Origin: Ursus arctos
Taxonomy: Eukaryota; Chordata; Mammalia; Carnivora; Ursidae
Length of the DNA stretch: 64,000 nucleotides
Direction of reading: 5' to 3'
Assembly (NCBI RefSeq): GCF_023065955.2
Contig: NW_026622919.1
Coordinates: forward strand, 4,042,501-4,106,500
Part shown: one piece after another, positions 1 through 11,839 of the stretch
Position numbering within the stretch: the stretch's first letter is position 1
How the letters are laid out: every line of letters starts with the position of its first letter
Notes under the pieces: generated by a model
Database searches by the model: none
The model's input: the letters and a program-made list of their open reading frames with translations, nothing else
What the model was told of the DNA's origin: nothing
Program-made: the position numbers and the translations under genes

Positions 1-916
1 AGTTCTGTACGTTTATCAAGTTTGGAAAATGGTGATCACTCGTTATCTCAGATGACACTTTACAGGAATATTTTCTTGTTCAACAGTGCGGCGACACCAG
101 GAAATCTGCACTTAAGCATTCTTATAAGGCACAGGCAAGCCCGTGAATGACGGGTGGCGTACATACAGTGGGGCTATAACCGTCCTGCTGCCGCCACGCA
201 TCTTGGAAAAAAGCAAACAGATAAAAACCAAGTAGTGACCGTCCTCCTCTATTGTTTTACTTTCTAAATCTACAGAAGAATGAAAGCCTTAAATTATCCT
301 AAGATAGTAAACTTCACAAAATGGGCAAATATAGGTGTACCTTTAAAAGGTACTCGACTGCAAAAACCGTATGATGGACCATGTTGGCTAACTGAATTTA
401 AATTAAAAAAAAAAAGAAAAAATCATCCCTCCAAAAAATACAGAAATAAAAGGTATTCAACCGAAGATGAAATAAAAATGATCGCTTAACTCTATTGCTC
501 TGACAATGAAAGTAATTAGAGCCACTACTCCTCCAGCAGCACCGTCAAGGTTTTACTACACAGTAAAATAAAATGTTGTAAATAAAGAGACTACATAGCT
601 GTGAGCTGTCCTAAGCCCTGCCTGCCTGAGCTCATGTTTATATGACAAAGCACAATTCAGATGTATGCTCTTTAATAAAATGTTACCTAATTTCCCCCAA
701 CTGACAGTAACTTCTACCTCCAGTACAGTATCTGCCATTTCTCACTAATAATTTTTCAAAAAACATCGAATCACATTTTTACTTTAAAAAGAAAGACATC
801 TTCCATAAGTATCCTTTCTTTCCAAGGGACACCTTATTCCCTGAAATGACCAAGTAATACTTCAGATTCTATCTACCTTTCAGGGTTAGTGAGAAGATTA
901 GAAACTTATATTTGGA
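1..916. other. No recognisable feature
   Basis: Unique-looking AT-rich sequence. The 69-codon frame at 280-489 (+) is lysine-rich, includes an A-run, and matches no family I know. No RNA gene was seen. Confidence 0.4.
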
Positions 917-1026
917 GGGGCACTTGGCTGGCCCAGTCAGAAGAGCATGCAATCTTGACCTTGGGGTGGTGGGTTTGAGCCCCACATTCGGCGTGGAGAT
1001 TACTTAAAAAAAACAAAAACAAAACC
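917..1026 (+). mobile_element. Short CAN-SINE (tRNA head plus A-tail)
   Basis: The tRNA-Lys-like head begins ggggcacttggctggcccag, keeps the box-B-like segment gggtttgagccccaca and passes directly to gagattacttaaaaaaaac. It has no CT-rich body, so it belongs to the short class of carnivore SINE. Confidence 0.85.
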
Positions 1027-1096
1027 ATAACACTTAGATTTGGGAGGTTTCTTGAGCCATTGGAAGAAGAAAAATAATAATAATATGTATCAACTC

Positions 1097-1431
1097 TACA
1101 GCTGACACTTGAACATCCTGGAGGTTAGGGACGCTGACTCCCCAAGCAGTCAGAAATCTACGTACAACTTTTAACTCCCCCAAAACTGCCTACTAGTAGT
1201 CTGCTTTGACCAGAAGCCTTACTGATTACGTTAACAGACAACACATATTTGTATGTTATATGTACTGTATACTGTGTTGTTGTAATAAAGTAAGTTAGAG
1301 AAAATAAAATGTTAAGACAATCATAAGGAAGACAAAAATCTATTTATGGTACCTTATTGTGTTTATGGAAAAGAACCCATGTGTAAGTGGGGCCCTGAAG
1401 TCAGGAGGCCTGTTGTTCAAGGGCCAACTGT
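1097..1431 (+). mobile_element. Tigger-type (TcMar) nonautonomous DNA transposon
   Basis: The element begins acagctgacacttgaacat and ends gttcaagggccaactgta, which are imperfect terminal inverted repeats flanked by TA as mariner-type insertion requires. The interior, with its ttttaactcccccaaaactg and aataaagtaagttagagaaaa segments, is the familiar Tigger/MER44-MER8-like body. Subfamily was not determined. Confidence 0.75.
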
Positions 1432-1559
1432 AGAGGGAGTTGGTTATTTTTTTTTTCATGGAGTTGCTATGAGGCAGACTGACAAGGTGAGCTGCAAGGA
1501 GAATAAAGAATAGGGAGGGCCAGGTTGGGAGAATTTTATTTTTAATTTAAACTTTTTCT

Positions 1560-2070
1560 TTTTAAAATTACATTTAAATATATGATTGCAATATACGTGT
1601 AAAGGTGACCCTGTATTTTTTTCCAGTACACTGTGCGTTTTTGTTTCTCATTTCCTTGGAGTCCCCTCACAGGTTCTTCCTCCCTCCACACACACAGCAA
1701 AGCCCCTGCTCCCTCACCATCCTTCCAGATAACCCATGTTAACCACCCCGTTCATACCTTTCCAGGTCTTTCTCTGTGCTCAGGTAACTGTATGGAAACA
1801 TACAGACTTATACATTCTTACAAAGCATTTTATTTGATCAGTTTTGTAAAAGTGGGATCGTGTTCTAACAAGTTTTGCATCCTGCTGTTCTCATTCAAAA
1901 CATGTGTGAATCTCTCTCCTCAGCCCCACCCCCAACTAATCAATCCAATCTATTATTTCTACTGGCTGCGTACTACACCATGGTGTGAATGTTATCCTAT
2001 CCCATTCAATCACTCTTCTATTCATACACATGAACTTCCTCTCCAGTCTGTGACCACTACAAACAACTAG
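1560..2070. mobile_element. Possible old LINE 3'-end fragment
   Basis: Phrases such as aacatacagacttatacatt and ttctactggctgcgtactac resemble the 3' region of old L1 or L2 elements. The 145-codon frame here has no recognisable domain and is probably a by-product of the repeat. Family and limits are uncertain. Confidence 0.3.
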
Positions 2071-2300
2071 TGCTTTCCCGCCCAGCTTCTGCTAGAGGAA
2101 ACAGCATTACTCTGATTGGTGGTACAGCTTCTGTTTTAGTAGTAGTGAAAACTAGGTATGGAGAAAATCTGATATGGGGCTCAACTTCTGGACCCCACAT
2201 TGGACACAGGGCCAAACTGGACACAAATCCCCTATACTCTGTATGGCAAGGTATATTATAATGGGTCCCCACTACACTGAGGTTTGTTTTTGTTGTTGTT

Positions 2301-2500
2301 GTTTTTTTTTTAAAGATTTTATTTATTTATTCGACAGAGAGAGAGACAGCCAGCGAGAGAGGGAACACAAGCAGGGGGAGTGGGAGAGGAAGAAGCAGGC
2401 TCATAGCGGAAGAGCCTGACGTGGGGCTCGATCCCAGAACTCCGGGATCACGCCCTGAGCCAAAGGCAGACGCTTAACCGCTGTGCCACCCAGGCGCCCC
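2301..2500 (-). mobile_element. Long CAN-SINE
   Basis: Antisense copy: T-run, aagattttatttatttat, GA-rich body (reverse of the CT-rich body), then the tRNA-like head ending ccacccaggcgcccc. It abuts a second copy in the same orientation at 2,501-2,690. Confidence 0.95.
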
Positions 2501-2690
2501 CGTTTTTGTTTTTTAAGATTTTATTTATTTATTTGACAGAGAGAGCGAGACAGCCAGCGAGAGAGGGAACACCAGCAGGGGGAGTGGGAGAGGAAGAAGC
2601 AGGCTCTCAGCAGAGGAGCCTGATGTAGGGCTTGATCCCAGAACGCTGGGATGACGCCCTGAGCCAACGACTGAGCCACCCAGGCGCCCC
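2501..2690 (-). mobile_element. Long CAN-SINE, tandem to previous copy
   Basis: Starts in a T-rich stretch directly after the head of the preceding SINE and ends gccacccaggcgcccc. One of the two probably inserted into the A-tail of the other. Confidence 0.95.
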
Positions 2691-3500
2691 TACCCTGAGT
2701 TTTATTAGAAAGAAAATATTTTTAATAATCTGGGTTTTAATAATCTAATGTTTCTTTTATTCTCAAATAGTTCGGCCATCACTGGCTTAGGAGACTTTGG
2801 GTAGAGGAAGAAGCAACGCTCTTATGCTGGAAGCAGCCAGAAGAAGGAAGAGTTGGGAAGTACGGGAGCCCCATAACTGAAGCCTCAATGTCTGTCAATC
2901 ACCTCAGAATTCCTGGTTAAACTACGCATTGTCGCAGAGAAAAGAGGATTCAAAAGACAATTGTGTAGGTAGACTGGGAATGCAGCCACCCCACTCGAAA
3001 CTATTCAGATTGGAAAATCTTCCAAATTTCCAGTCTTTTTGTTAGTTGATTACTCCCTTTTTGCAAAAGAACAGGATTCAATAAAAAAGGGCGGGCCTGT
3101 TTTACCTTGGAGGTTTAGCTACCAGAAATTATAGTTGGTTTTCATCCTAACTTAGTTTTCACCTACAAGACAAAACCACAGCCTATACTCTGAAGTTACC
3201 CAGTTAGACTCCAATGCCACGTCATTAAAATATTCACTAATTCATTGGGTGTCTGTGTTATGTGCATTATTTAGAAAGTTTGGCTAACTTCAATTAGAAT
3301 TTCCTGACAGTGTTTAGGTTAGGAAGGGCTAGTAAAGTGTTGACAGACAAACTTCAAAAAGGAAGAAGAAGGAAGTGGTATCCTGTCCAGCTGTCACTGA
3401 AATACTTAGGTTCTTTATTTTTCACCATGTGTTTGAATACCTGCTCTGTTCAGGAAGTACTCAGGAGGCCCTGTGGGCAATACAAGAGGGAGGAGATATA
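2691..3500. other. No recognisable feature
   Basis: Unique-looking sequence. The short frame at 3,310-3,501 (+) shows no family resemblance. Confidence 0.4.
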
Positions 3501-3513
3501 AAAACAGTCTTGG

Positions 3514-3709
3514 GGGCGCCTGGGTGGCTCAGTCGTTAAGTGCCTGCCTTTGGCTCAGGTTACCATCCCAGGGTTCTTGGATCGAGCCCCACATCGGGCT
3601 CCCTGCTCGGCGGGAACTGTTTCTCCCTCTCCCACTCCCCCTGCTGGTGTTCCCTCTCTCGCTGTGTCTCTCTCTGTCCAATGAATAAATAAAATCTTAA
3701 AAAAACAAA
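3514..3709 (+). mobile_element. Long CAN-SINE with 13-bp target duplication
   Basis: Head gcgcctgggtggctcagtcg, CT-rich body, then aataaataaaatctt and an A-tail. aaaacagtcttgg occurs on both sides (3,501-3,513 and 3,710-3,722), marking the insertion exactly. Confidence 0.95.
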
Positions 3710-3722
3710 AAAACAGTCTTGG

Positions 3723-4079
3723 ACCTCAAGGGACAGAGAATCTAATAGGAAAGTGAAGGCAAGACTTGAATTACCTTTAATACTTGATAGACTATGGACA
3801 TAAATGGAGTTATATAGCAAAGAACATATGCTTGGGATTTAGAATCACAAGACAGAGTTCTAAAGTAAAGGTCACTAGCATACAGGAGGTCAAGAATTTT
3901 AGGTCCGAGTATTGGATGGACTGTCTATAAGAACCATGAAGTCATTCAGCGTTTCACCAGGACTGGGGGTGGAAAAGAGGACCATGGCTCTGATGAGTAA
4001 GAGCAGAGGGTAGAAGGAAGAGTTTTTATTTGAGGATCAAAGGATAATATAGTTGATAGAGACTCTCAGGTCTCCTGAT
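3723..4079. other. No recognisable feature
   Basis: Unique-looking sequence between the SINE and the LTR-like fragment. No reading frame of note. Confidence 0.35.
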
Positions 4080-4493
4080 GTTCACACCTTTGTATAAATG
4101 CCCTCCTGTGAGTGTGGGAGGGACCTGTGACTTGCTTCTCACCATTAGAATATGGCGGAGGTGACAGAACGCTGCTCTCCTGACTACATTATATAAGACT
4201 TCATCTTTTTAGCAGACTGACTTTAGTCTCCCTCTTGGTGCTGGCTTTGAAGAAACAGCTACCGAGAATCCTACCGCTGCAAGGAAATGAATTCTGTCAA
4301 TGGCCTGAGCGACCTCGGAAGCCCACCCTTCCCCAGCCAAGCCCCCTGATGGAAACCCTGCCTGGCCTGGATTGCAGGCCCAGTTAAGCCATGCCCACAT
4401 CTTGACCTACAGAAATTGTGACATAAGGAATGTATATTGTATTAAGCCACTAAGTTTGTGGTAATCTGTTATGCAGCATAGAAAAATAATGCA
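4080..4493 (+). mobile_element. Ancient LTR fragment (MaLR/ERVL type)
   Basis: Contains gcaaggaaatgaattctg, cttccccagccaagccccc and near its end attaagccactaagtttgtg, the conserved landmarks of mammalian MaLR-like solo LTRs. It is degenerate and no internal retroviral gene is present. Exact subfamily was not assigned. Confidence 0.6.
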
Positions 4494-4966
4494 GGTAGCA
4501 ATTTAAGACTTCTGGGGCTGCCCAAGACAGAGAAAGACCACAATAGCCTCTCTCGGCTGCTGATTACAACAAAGAACTAGATGAAGCACAACGTAAATAC
4601 AAAAATACAGAATGAAAAGCAAACACAAACTGGTAGAGTAGGGAGCAGACTCAAAACTTGGGGAGGTGACCTGCATGGAGGTGACTTTCTCATTTTCCCC
4701 TTTTCTCTTACAGTCACAGAGCTGTGTTGTGGCAGTGGTGGCAGAGGCAGCCCAAACTGAGAGAACCCATCTTTCTGAACAGAGGATTAGGAAAAGAAGT
4801 GCTTGTGAGCTAGACAGTGTGGGGGAATCCCAGACAGGAACTGGCTGGAGATGACTTCTAAATGCTATTTATAAATGTTCCCAGGTCTAGGTTCACCTTC
4901 ACTCAGGTCAGATCCAGAACAGTACAGCAAAGGCTTTGAGAAACAACAGCAACAAAAAACATGCTT

Positions 4967-5140
4967 GGGATGCCTGGATGGCTCAGTCAGTTAAGCGTCT
5001 GCCTTTGGCTCAGGTCACGATCCCAGGGTCCTGGGATCGAGTCCCACATCGGGCTCCTTGCTCAGCAGGGAGCCTGTTTCTCCCTCTGCCTGCTGCTCCC
5101 CCCCACTTGTGCTGACAAATAAATAAATCTTTTTTAAAAA
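4967..5140 (+). mobile_element. Long CAN-SINE
   Basis: Head gggatgcctggatggctcag, then agtcccacatcgggctcctt, a shortened body and aaataaataaatcttttt. Flanked by about 8 bp of similarity (acatgct). Confidence 0.9.
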
Positions 5141-5159
5141 TCAACATGCTCTAGAGGAG

Positions 5160-6140
5160 TTTAATTGGACTCAAAATCTGTATACATATTCAAAATGTCC
5201 AGAATAAAATGCAAAATTACTCCTTATACAAAGAACGAGGAAAACGTACCCAGCTGCCAAGACAAAAGACAAAGGATGCTACCTCTCGGATGACCTAGGT
5301 GTTGGAATTATCAAAGACTTTAAAGCAGCTATTGTAATGTTGCTCCAGGAAGCAATAAAGGTAAATACATTAGAAACAAATGGCAATGCAACAGTTCATA
5401 GCAGATAAATAGAAACTATAAAAATAGAATCAACTGGAAATTTCAGAACTGAAAAATAAAAACCAGAATTTAGCACTTCACTGGATGGGCCAAATGGAAG
5501 AATGGAGATGACAGAAGAAAGAGTCTGTAAACTTAATAGAGATACAGAAATTATCCAATCTGAAGAACAGAGAGGAAAAAAGATTGGGGGGAAGAAAAAT
5601 GAAGAGCCTCATGGGCCCTAAGGATAGTATCAAAAGGTCCAACATCCATGTTATGGGACTTCCAGAAGCATAAGAGAAGGAGACATGTGAAGAAATAATG
5701 GTGGAAAACTCCCCAAATTTGGTGACACATATAAATTTACAGATTTAAAAAGCTCTGTGAACTCTAACTAGGATAAACTAAAAGAAAAGCACACAGAGAC
5801 ATAGCATATACTAAGAACAGGCAGCCAGTTCCAAAAGGATAGTACCGTATGGCTCCATTTACAGGACATTCTGGAAATAGAAATATTATAGGAACAGAAG
5901 ACAGACCAGTGACTACCTGGGGCCAGGGGTGGAGTAAGATATTGACTACAGAGGGGCAGAACAAGGGAATGTTTTTAGAGGGTGATGGAATCGTCCTAAG
6001 TCTCGACTGTGATGGCTGTTACGTGCATATACGTATTGCAAGTATATGCCGTGTGCATTCCTTGAAACTTACATAACTGTATAGTAGCGAGTGAATTCTA
6101 CTGTACGTAAACTTTGAAAAAGTTAATAAAAAGAACAAAA
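5160..6140 (+). mobile_element. HAL1 element, sense
   Basis: The 5' part (to about 5,790) reads as degenerate L1/HAL1 ORF1 sequence: ggtgttggaattatcaaaga, ttcactggatgggc, gaagaaataatggtgg, ctccccaaatttggtga. It passes without any ORF2 into an L1-type 3' UTR (gaccagtgactacctggggc, gtgatggaatcgtcctaag). ORF1 joined directly to the 3' UTR is the hallmark of the half-L1 family HAL1. No open frame survives. Confidence 0.75.
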
Positions 6141-6610
6141 AAGTCAAAAGCAAAAGAAGTCATGATTTATAAATGGTCATGGGGGGTGGCTCTGGAGAAT
6201 CTTGAATCCTTCCCTCATGTATCCCCCTCCCCCTCCATACCTGGTCTGAAGAGAGGAAGGGTTTCAATTAAATGGATGGGGTGGGATATAGGGCAAAAGA
6301 TAAAGGTCTTCACTTCCCACAGGACTAGTATACCGTAAGGCACAGAGGGAAGATTTGGAGAAGACGACAAAGAAACTTAGGAACAGATGACCGCAGGGAC
6401 TGGAAGGATTGAGAAGAACCATGGCAAAACCAGTTGGCCTAAAGGTATTTTAAAGGAATTCCGACATAATTTTCACTTTAGAACTAACACAGACTTCAGC
6501 CCCAGGGTTTAGGTCTAGAGACTTACCGTTGTGTCTACACCACCAAACCAGAACAAAACCTGGCAGTGCCTCAGTAGCAGCTACTACGGTCTGACTGACC
6601 AGACTTCTTA
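6141..6610. other. No recognisable feature
   Basis: Short frames at 6,114-6,338 (+) and 6,450-6,656 (-) partly overlap repeats and resemble no known protein. Confidence 0.35.
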
Positions 6611-6626
6611 AGAAATAATACCTCTT

Positions 6627-6824
6627 GGACGCCTGGGTGGCTCTTTGGTTAAGCATCTGTCTTCAGCTCAGGTCATGATCCCAGGGTCCTGGGATCGAGT
6701 CCCGCATCTGGCTCCCTGCTCCGTGGCGGAGTCTGCTTCTCCTTCTCCCTCTGCCCATCCCCCCTGCTCGTGCACGCGCACGAGCTCTCTCTCGGATAAA
6801 CAAAAATCTTATAGAAAAAAAAAA
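6627..6824 (+). mobile_element. Long CAN-SINE with target duplication
   Basis: Head ggacgcctgggtggctc, gatcgagtcccgcatctggc, CT-rich body, A-tail. The 16-bp flanks agaaataatacctctt (6,611-6,626) and agaaatagtatctctt (6,825-6,840) differ at two positions, so the insertion is fairly old. Confidence 0.95.
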
Positions 6825-7079
6825 AGAAATAGTATCTCTTGCTTCTCAACTTTCCAGTGCTGGTTATCCACTGACATAAGTACATACACTTCCCTATTTC
6901 ACTCGTATTTTCCCCGCTCTCTGTTACCTTCTTCCATTAGCTTTCCATCACAGAACAAATGATGTTCCTCACGTGAGCTGGCTCTTCTCTGAACAATCAA
7001 GGTGATTAGCTCCATCTGCCATTTTTGCCAGTCAACTCCCTATACTCCACCGGTAACTGTATCCCAATTTCCCTCACTT

Positions 7080-7480
7080 GAATTCCATGGACTTTGGGGG
7101 CAGTAACTTCAATCAAACCGTTTGTACTGCATTCCTGGGCCATCCACTAGATTCAGAGACGAATCTAAGGGACGAACCCAACAGAATCAGAGGAATGGAA
7201 GCTGCCGGAGCTATCTCAACCACAGAAGGCCTGAAAATGAAGCCAATGCTAAGGAAGAGAAGCTAAGAAACAGTGAGAATTGAGTCTCCAGGACTATGGG
7301 GACCTATGTCCTTTGAGCCCAGAAACAAGCTGTTTCTGCGGCCTGGCACCGCAACGCCTGGACCTCCTAGACACTCCTCAGAATATGACTCCTGACCTGC
7401 GTGGCAGACAGCTGGAGCAGATGAATCTCACCGACTGCTCCCTACAAAGCCTGCCTGCTCCTGCTTGCTACCTGCATTCT
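7080..7480 (+). mobile_element. Possible ancient LTR-like fragment
   Basis: Segments such as aatgaagccaatgctaagga and tcctttgagcccagaaaca recall old mammalian LTR-derived repeats. The overlapping short frames are not credible genes. Confidence 0.3.
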
Positions 7481-7565
7481 GCAGGCTGCGGAGCCTAGCT
7501 TTTCAGTGTTCCCTTCAATGATGTCAGATGCCTCATCCCCAAAGTCCCTCTTTCCCTCCCCTCTT

Positions 7566-7760
7566 TTTTTTTTTTTTTTTAAGATTTTATTTATTTATTT
7601 GACAGTGAGAGACAGCCAGCGAGAGAGGGAACACAAGCAGGGGGAGTGGGAGAGGAAGAAGCAGGCTCATAGCGGAGGAGCCTGATGTGGGGCTCCAGAT
7701 CGCCGGGATCACGCCCTGAGCAGAAGGCAGACGCTTAACCGCTGTGCCACCCAGGCGCCC
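7566..7760 (-). mobile_element. Long CAN-SINE with 14-bp target duplication
   Basis: Antisense copy ending gctgtgccacccaggcgccc. Perfect flanks ttccctcccctctt at 7,552-7,565 and 7,761-7,774. About ten bases of the head are lost near gggctccagatc. Confidence 0.95.
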
Positions 7761-7774
7761 TTCCCTCCCCTCTT

Positions 7775-8430
7775 AAACCGTACAGAGTCACTTTCCGTTG
7801 CTTGAACACCAAAAAATACTGATAAACGGTTTCCCAATAATCTATTTAATTTAGGCTTATTCAGGAAGAGCAAGTGCTGACTGGATTCAGTACTATTTAA
7901 TTATGCTTTGTCTCAAAACGAATCAGGTTCAGTAAACATTTTAACCACTACAAAAACTGCTTTAGTATTACTATATTAGCATGTCAATTACAGGTATAGG
8001 AGTTGTGTCATTTTGTAAAAACCGTTTCTCTATTTCATTTCTGAGTTTAAAGCAGCCTCAAATTGAAAATGACACTATAATTCTAAATGTTGCTCCACTT
8101 TCACAGTCAATTTATATAATGACACTTGAGTATGTGTACTTTAAATATGCTTAAAATAACAGAAGCAACTCTCCAACCAGTCTCTCAGATACAGCAGTCC
8201 TTGCTGCCGTGTCCTGGTGTGTAAGCTACAGAGTGGTTATTAATAACGACCATAATTTCACTGTTCGCTAAAAAATTTTAAAATCTGTACTGTGTAACCA
8301 GTGATAAGCATCCTTTCCCCAAGTGTCTACTTGCAACTACTAAGGAATCTGAAGGTAGCGAACTATACTGGCTATTGATTTACCACCTCTGAGCTCCACG
8401 CTCAGCTTTTTGGCCACAGTGAAAGCCAAT
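7775..8430. other. No recognisable feature
   Basis: AT-rich unique-looking sequence. Confidence 0.35.
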
Positions 8431-8870
8431 CTGGGACCTTTCAACATTTTTCCTTTGCCAGCTGGGACGATGCTAAGCTTGGTCAGTAGAGGGCGCTGGA
8501 GAGATACAGCAGAAGAGTGTTTTCTCCTGGCAGGCTCCTTGCAAAGCCCCCAGTCCCCCAGCAACTTCCCAGCCGCTTCCCCTGTCACCCCCTGCTCAGT
8601 GAGTTCTCCACCACCCTGCAAGCCATGGCTGTACCCTCTCCCATAAGGTGTGGACCTCAGCCTGGGAGGCTCTCACAGGGTGCCCCATCTCAGCCCTGGG
8701 GGCAGTGGCTCCTCCTTGTATCTGAGTCCTACATTCTTTAAATTAAGCTTTCTTTACTTTTGCCTAGCCAATCCCTTTTACTTCAATCCCTGCTACAGTC
8801 AGCAATTCTTCATATTAAACTTTCCCTGTTCACACTGCTGTATGGTTTCTCTCTCCTGACTGATAAAAGA
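8430..8870 (+). mobile_element. Possible ancient LTR-like repeat
   Basis: GC-moderate block with gtagagggcgctggagagat and, at its 3' side, cactgctgtatggtttctct, phrases I associate with an old mammalian LTR family. The overlapping frames on both strands (8,340-8,859) have no domains. Confidence 0.3.
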
Positions 8871-9908
8871 ATCCTTAAATTAGAGCCTATTTCAATTCTG
8901 TCAATAAACTTGAGACTTTTTAATACTGTCACACCAACAAGTAAAATTCCCAGATGTGTCTCAATGACAAAGAGATGACATCACAGCATAATACTGAAAG
9001 TTAAACTTAATTAATAACACACAGACCTCAAATATGAAACCTGATAGGTGGGGGGAAAAGACTCTATTTGCCTGAATTTGGCTAATATGACTTGCCCGGT
9101 ATTTTTTCAACTCCATTATACTGCTATGCTCTAAAACTCGTGGTACATCTGGACAAATTTAGAAAAGGCTCTCCTTCATGATTATGAAAAAGAAAGGACA
9201 AAGTCCCAGCCATAGGACCGCAGGCCAGCCACTAAAGCAACGAAGCTGGCGCCTGGGGCACGTATCAATGAGAGCTGTGGGCTGCACTTGATCTCCAGGG
9301 TAGCTTTCTATTAGGAAATTCTGCAATTCTGTGAACTAAAAAGACTTAACTGTAGATTCAGTTTCAGGAGCCATTAAACTAACTGTGCTCAAAGTTGGCT
9401 TCTAATTTGGGAGAGCAGGCAAGTGCACAAGACCTGAGCAGAAATAGCTTTATGACAATCTGCACAAGGGAAAAGTCAAATATAAAAAGAGATGATACCA
9501 CCATTCACCCAGTCCTCTGATCTGGGAACATCTGTGAAGTTCAGGGTTTGTATGTAAGGATAGTAGGAAAGAAGGTTTCAGGGGTATGCACTGGAGTCAT
9601 AAACTAGTAAAGGAGTCAAATGCCTGCCTAAACAGTTTCTATAATGAAACATAAGGTAGAAAAAAAGGATTGACAAATTATATTTGTGCAAAAGAAACCC
9701 ACAGGTATTAAAAGGATTGTTAATATTTCACATTAAAAATGTGAAATGTAAAAACTCGTATTTTAGAAATGATGAGCAAGAAAACCTATTTGAAAAATAT
9801 CAGTTATAGAAAAAATTTTTTAATTTTCTATTTTACTTTTAAACACAAGCCAAGTTTCATTTGGGGAGGGAAAAAGTCCAGACAGATGCTAGGGGAACTA
9901 CCTGGGTA
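8871..9908. other. No recognisable feature apart from a small inverted repeat
   Basis: AT-rich sequence with no gene. At 9,726-9,746 lies tttcacat-taaaa-atgtgaaa, a perfect 8-bp-arm hairpin. Confidence 0.4.
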
Positions 9909-9924
9909 AGAAAACAAGTGTTCT

Positions 9925-10126
9925 TTTTTTTTTTTTTTTTTTTAAGATTTTATTTATTTGACAGAGAGAGGCGCAGCGGGAGAGGGAACACAAGCAGGGG
10001 GAGTGGGAGAGGGAGAAGCAGGCTTCCCACTGAGCAGGGAGCCTGATGCAGGGCTCGATCCCAGGACCCTGGGATCATGACCTGAGCCAAAGGCAGACGC
10101 TTAATGACTGAGCACCCAGGCGCCCC
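9925..10126 (-). mobile_element. Long CAN-SINE
   Basis: Antisense T-run, aagattttatttatttgacag, body, and head ending gagcacccaggcgcccc. aagtgttct flanks both sides (9,916-9,924 and 10,138-10,146). Confidence 0.95.
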
Positions 10127-10419
10127 AGAAAAAAAAGAAGTGTTCTATAATTTGCTGTACTACTGTTATATATCATCAGGTTGAGTCTTTAGTCATTGAA
10201 CAAGCACAGAACAGTGAACTGCTTCCTGAACCAGTCTGAGACCCTGACCTGCTCAGTCCCATGCTTAGCACATTAACAAGTATTTACCAGTCACAGACTG
10301 TTGTCCCCGCACTTTATACCGCTGCCTTGGAATTAGTGCCTTAAACCCCCAATTCTAATACTCAAAGTCTGGAATCTGGCAGGAACTGTGTACCCAATAT
10401 TATGTTCATACACCACTTT

Positions 10420-10651
10420 TTTTTATAATAATATATATTTTTTATTATAATAATATTTTATATTGTTACTCACCATACAGTACATCCCTGGTTTCTGATG
10501 TAAAGTTCGATGATTCATTAGTTGCGTATAACACCCAGTGCACCATACAATACGTGCCCTCCGTACTACCCATCACCAGCCTATCCCATTCCCCCACCCC
10601 CTCCCCTCTGAAGCCCTCAGTTTGTTTCTCAGAGTCCATAGTCTCTCATGC
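10420..10651 (-). mobile_element. 5'-truncated carnivore L1 3' end
   Basis: An A/T-rich tail is followed by caccatacagtacatccctg and cattagttgcgtataacacc, the antisense 3' UTR of the carnivore L1 family. Flanked by the perfect 15-bp duplication ttcatacaccacttt (10,405-10,419 and 10,652-10,666). Only about 200 bases of element arrived, with no coding part. Confidence 0.85.
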
Positions 10652-10684
10652 TTCATACACCACTTTCTAAAAGCAAATGTTTCC

Positions 10685-10783
10685 GGGATGCCTGGTTGGC
10701 TTGGTCTGTAGAGCATGTGGTCTTGGGGTTGTAAGTTCGAGCCCCACATTGAATGTAGAGATCACTTGAAAAAAAAATTTTTT
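10685..10783 (+). mobile_element. Short CAN-SINE with 13-bp target duplication
   Basis: Head gggatgcctggttggcttgg, then gagatcacttgaaaaaaaa. Flanks aaagcaaatgttt at 10,670-10,682 and 10,784-10,796. Confidence 0.9.
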
Positions 10784-11464
10784 AAAGCAAATGTTTTGTT
10801 TCCTATGATTCTCATAAAGTCACCTTACTGCTAGTTGCCAACATTCTGGCTTTCTTAAAAAAAAAAAAAAAAAAGAAAAGAAAAGTTCTAGAGTTTACCT
10901 CTTTAAAGGATTTTAATGGAGCCACATCTAGTAAGGATTAATGTAAGTATTCAAAGCTAACCTACAATTTGCCCTATAGTGAAAGCAATTACCAATTTAC
11001 CAAATTATGTTACTATTTATGATTCAATTCCTCTCTCTGTCCTCTATGGCATCTCATTAACCATGAGAACACACACCAGTTCTATAAGGAAAGAAAAAGT
11101 TTCCCTAGCACTCAGGTCTAAAGATAAGGTTTTCAGGGTATACCCCACATAGTGACTGAGTCAAGCAGTGGACAGCCTCTTTCATGCCCTGGAGCACGCA
11201 TAGGGCAGGCTTTATTAAACCATCTCCTGCAACCTCTCATAGCCAAAAGCATGATGGGAAAACTCAGGAAACTCTCAAAAACTCAGCAATTCTCTGGGGA
11301 ACCAAGGCAACACGGTCCAAACATATGAAAGTTTCTGATGGTTTTGCTTAATCCAAATACATACCTAGAAAATCAAATAATCCTCCGTAATACCAAGTCC
11401 AACTATAAAAATACTAGGGCAGCAGATAGTTCGAGGTTGTAGTCTTTAGAAAAACTAATGATGA

Positions 11465-11835
11465 CAATACCTGTTATTTACTAAGCACTGGGCTAGGAGT
11501 AGGCCTTTAGAATAGACGATCTCATTCATTCCTTAAAAGTATCTTGTTGAGGGGTGCCTAGCTGGCTCAGTCGGTAGAGCACGAGACTCTTGATCTTGGG
11601 GTTGTGAGTTTGAGCCCCATGTTAGGCATAGAGATTACTTAAAAAAAAAAAAAAGAATCTTATTGAAATGGATATCACCTGCATCTTAAAGGAGAGGAAT
11701 CTAAAGCTCAGGGGATCTCAGTGAGTAGCCCAATGTGGTACAGACAGTAAGTGACAGAGCTGTCCTCCAAGGGGGGGTTTGACTGAATCTCCCCCATATG
11801 CTTCATCCATCACACCACGCTGTATCCCCAAAGAG
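11465..11835 (+). mobile_element. MIR element, split by a SINE
   Basis: ttatttactaagcactgggc and gatctcattcattcctt before the SINE, then ggagaggaatctaaagctca and gtaagtgacagagctg after it, follow the order of the MIR consensus. The short CAN-SINE at 11,551-11,653 interrupts it, so the MIR is the older element. Confidence 0.65.
11551..11653 (+). mobile_element. Short CAN-SINE inside MIR
   Basis: Head ggggtgcctagctggctcag, tail gagattacttaaaaaaaaa. Flanks agtatcttgttga and agaatcttattga match at 11 of 13 positions. Confidence 0.9.
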
Positions 11836-11839
11836 CACA

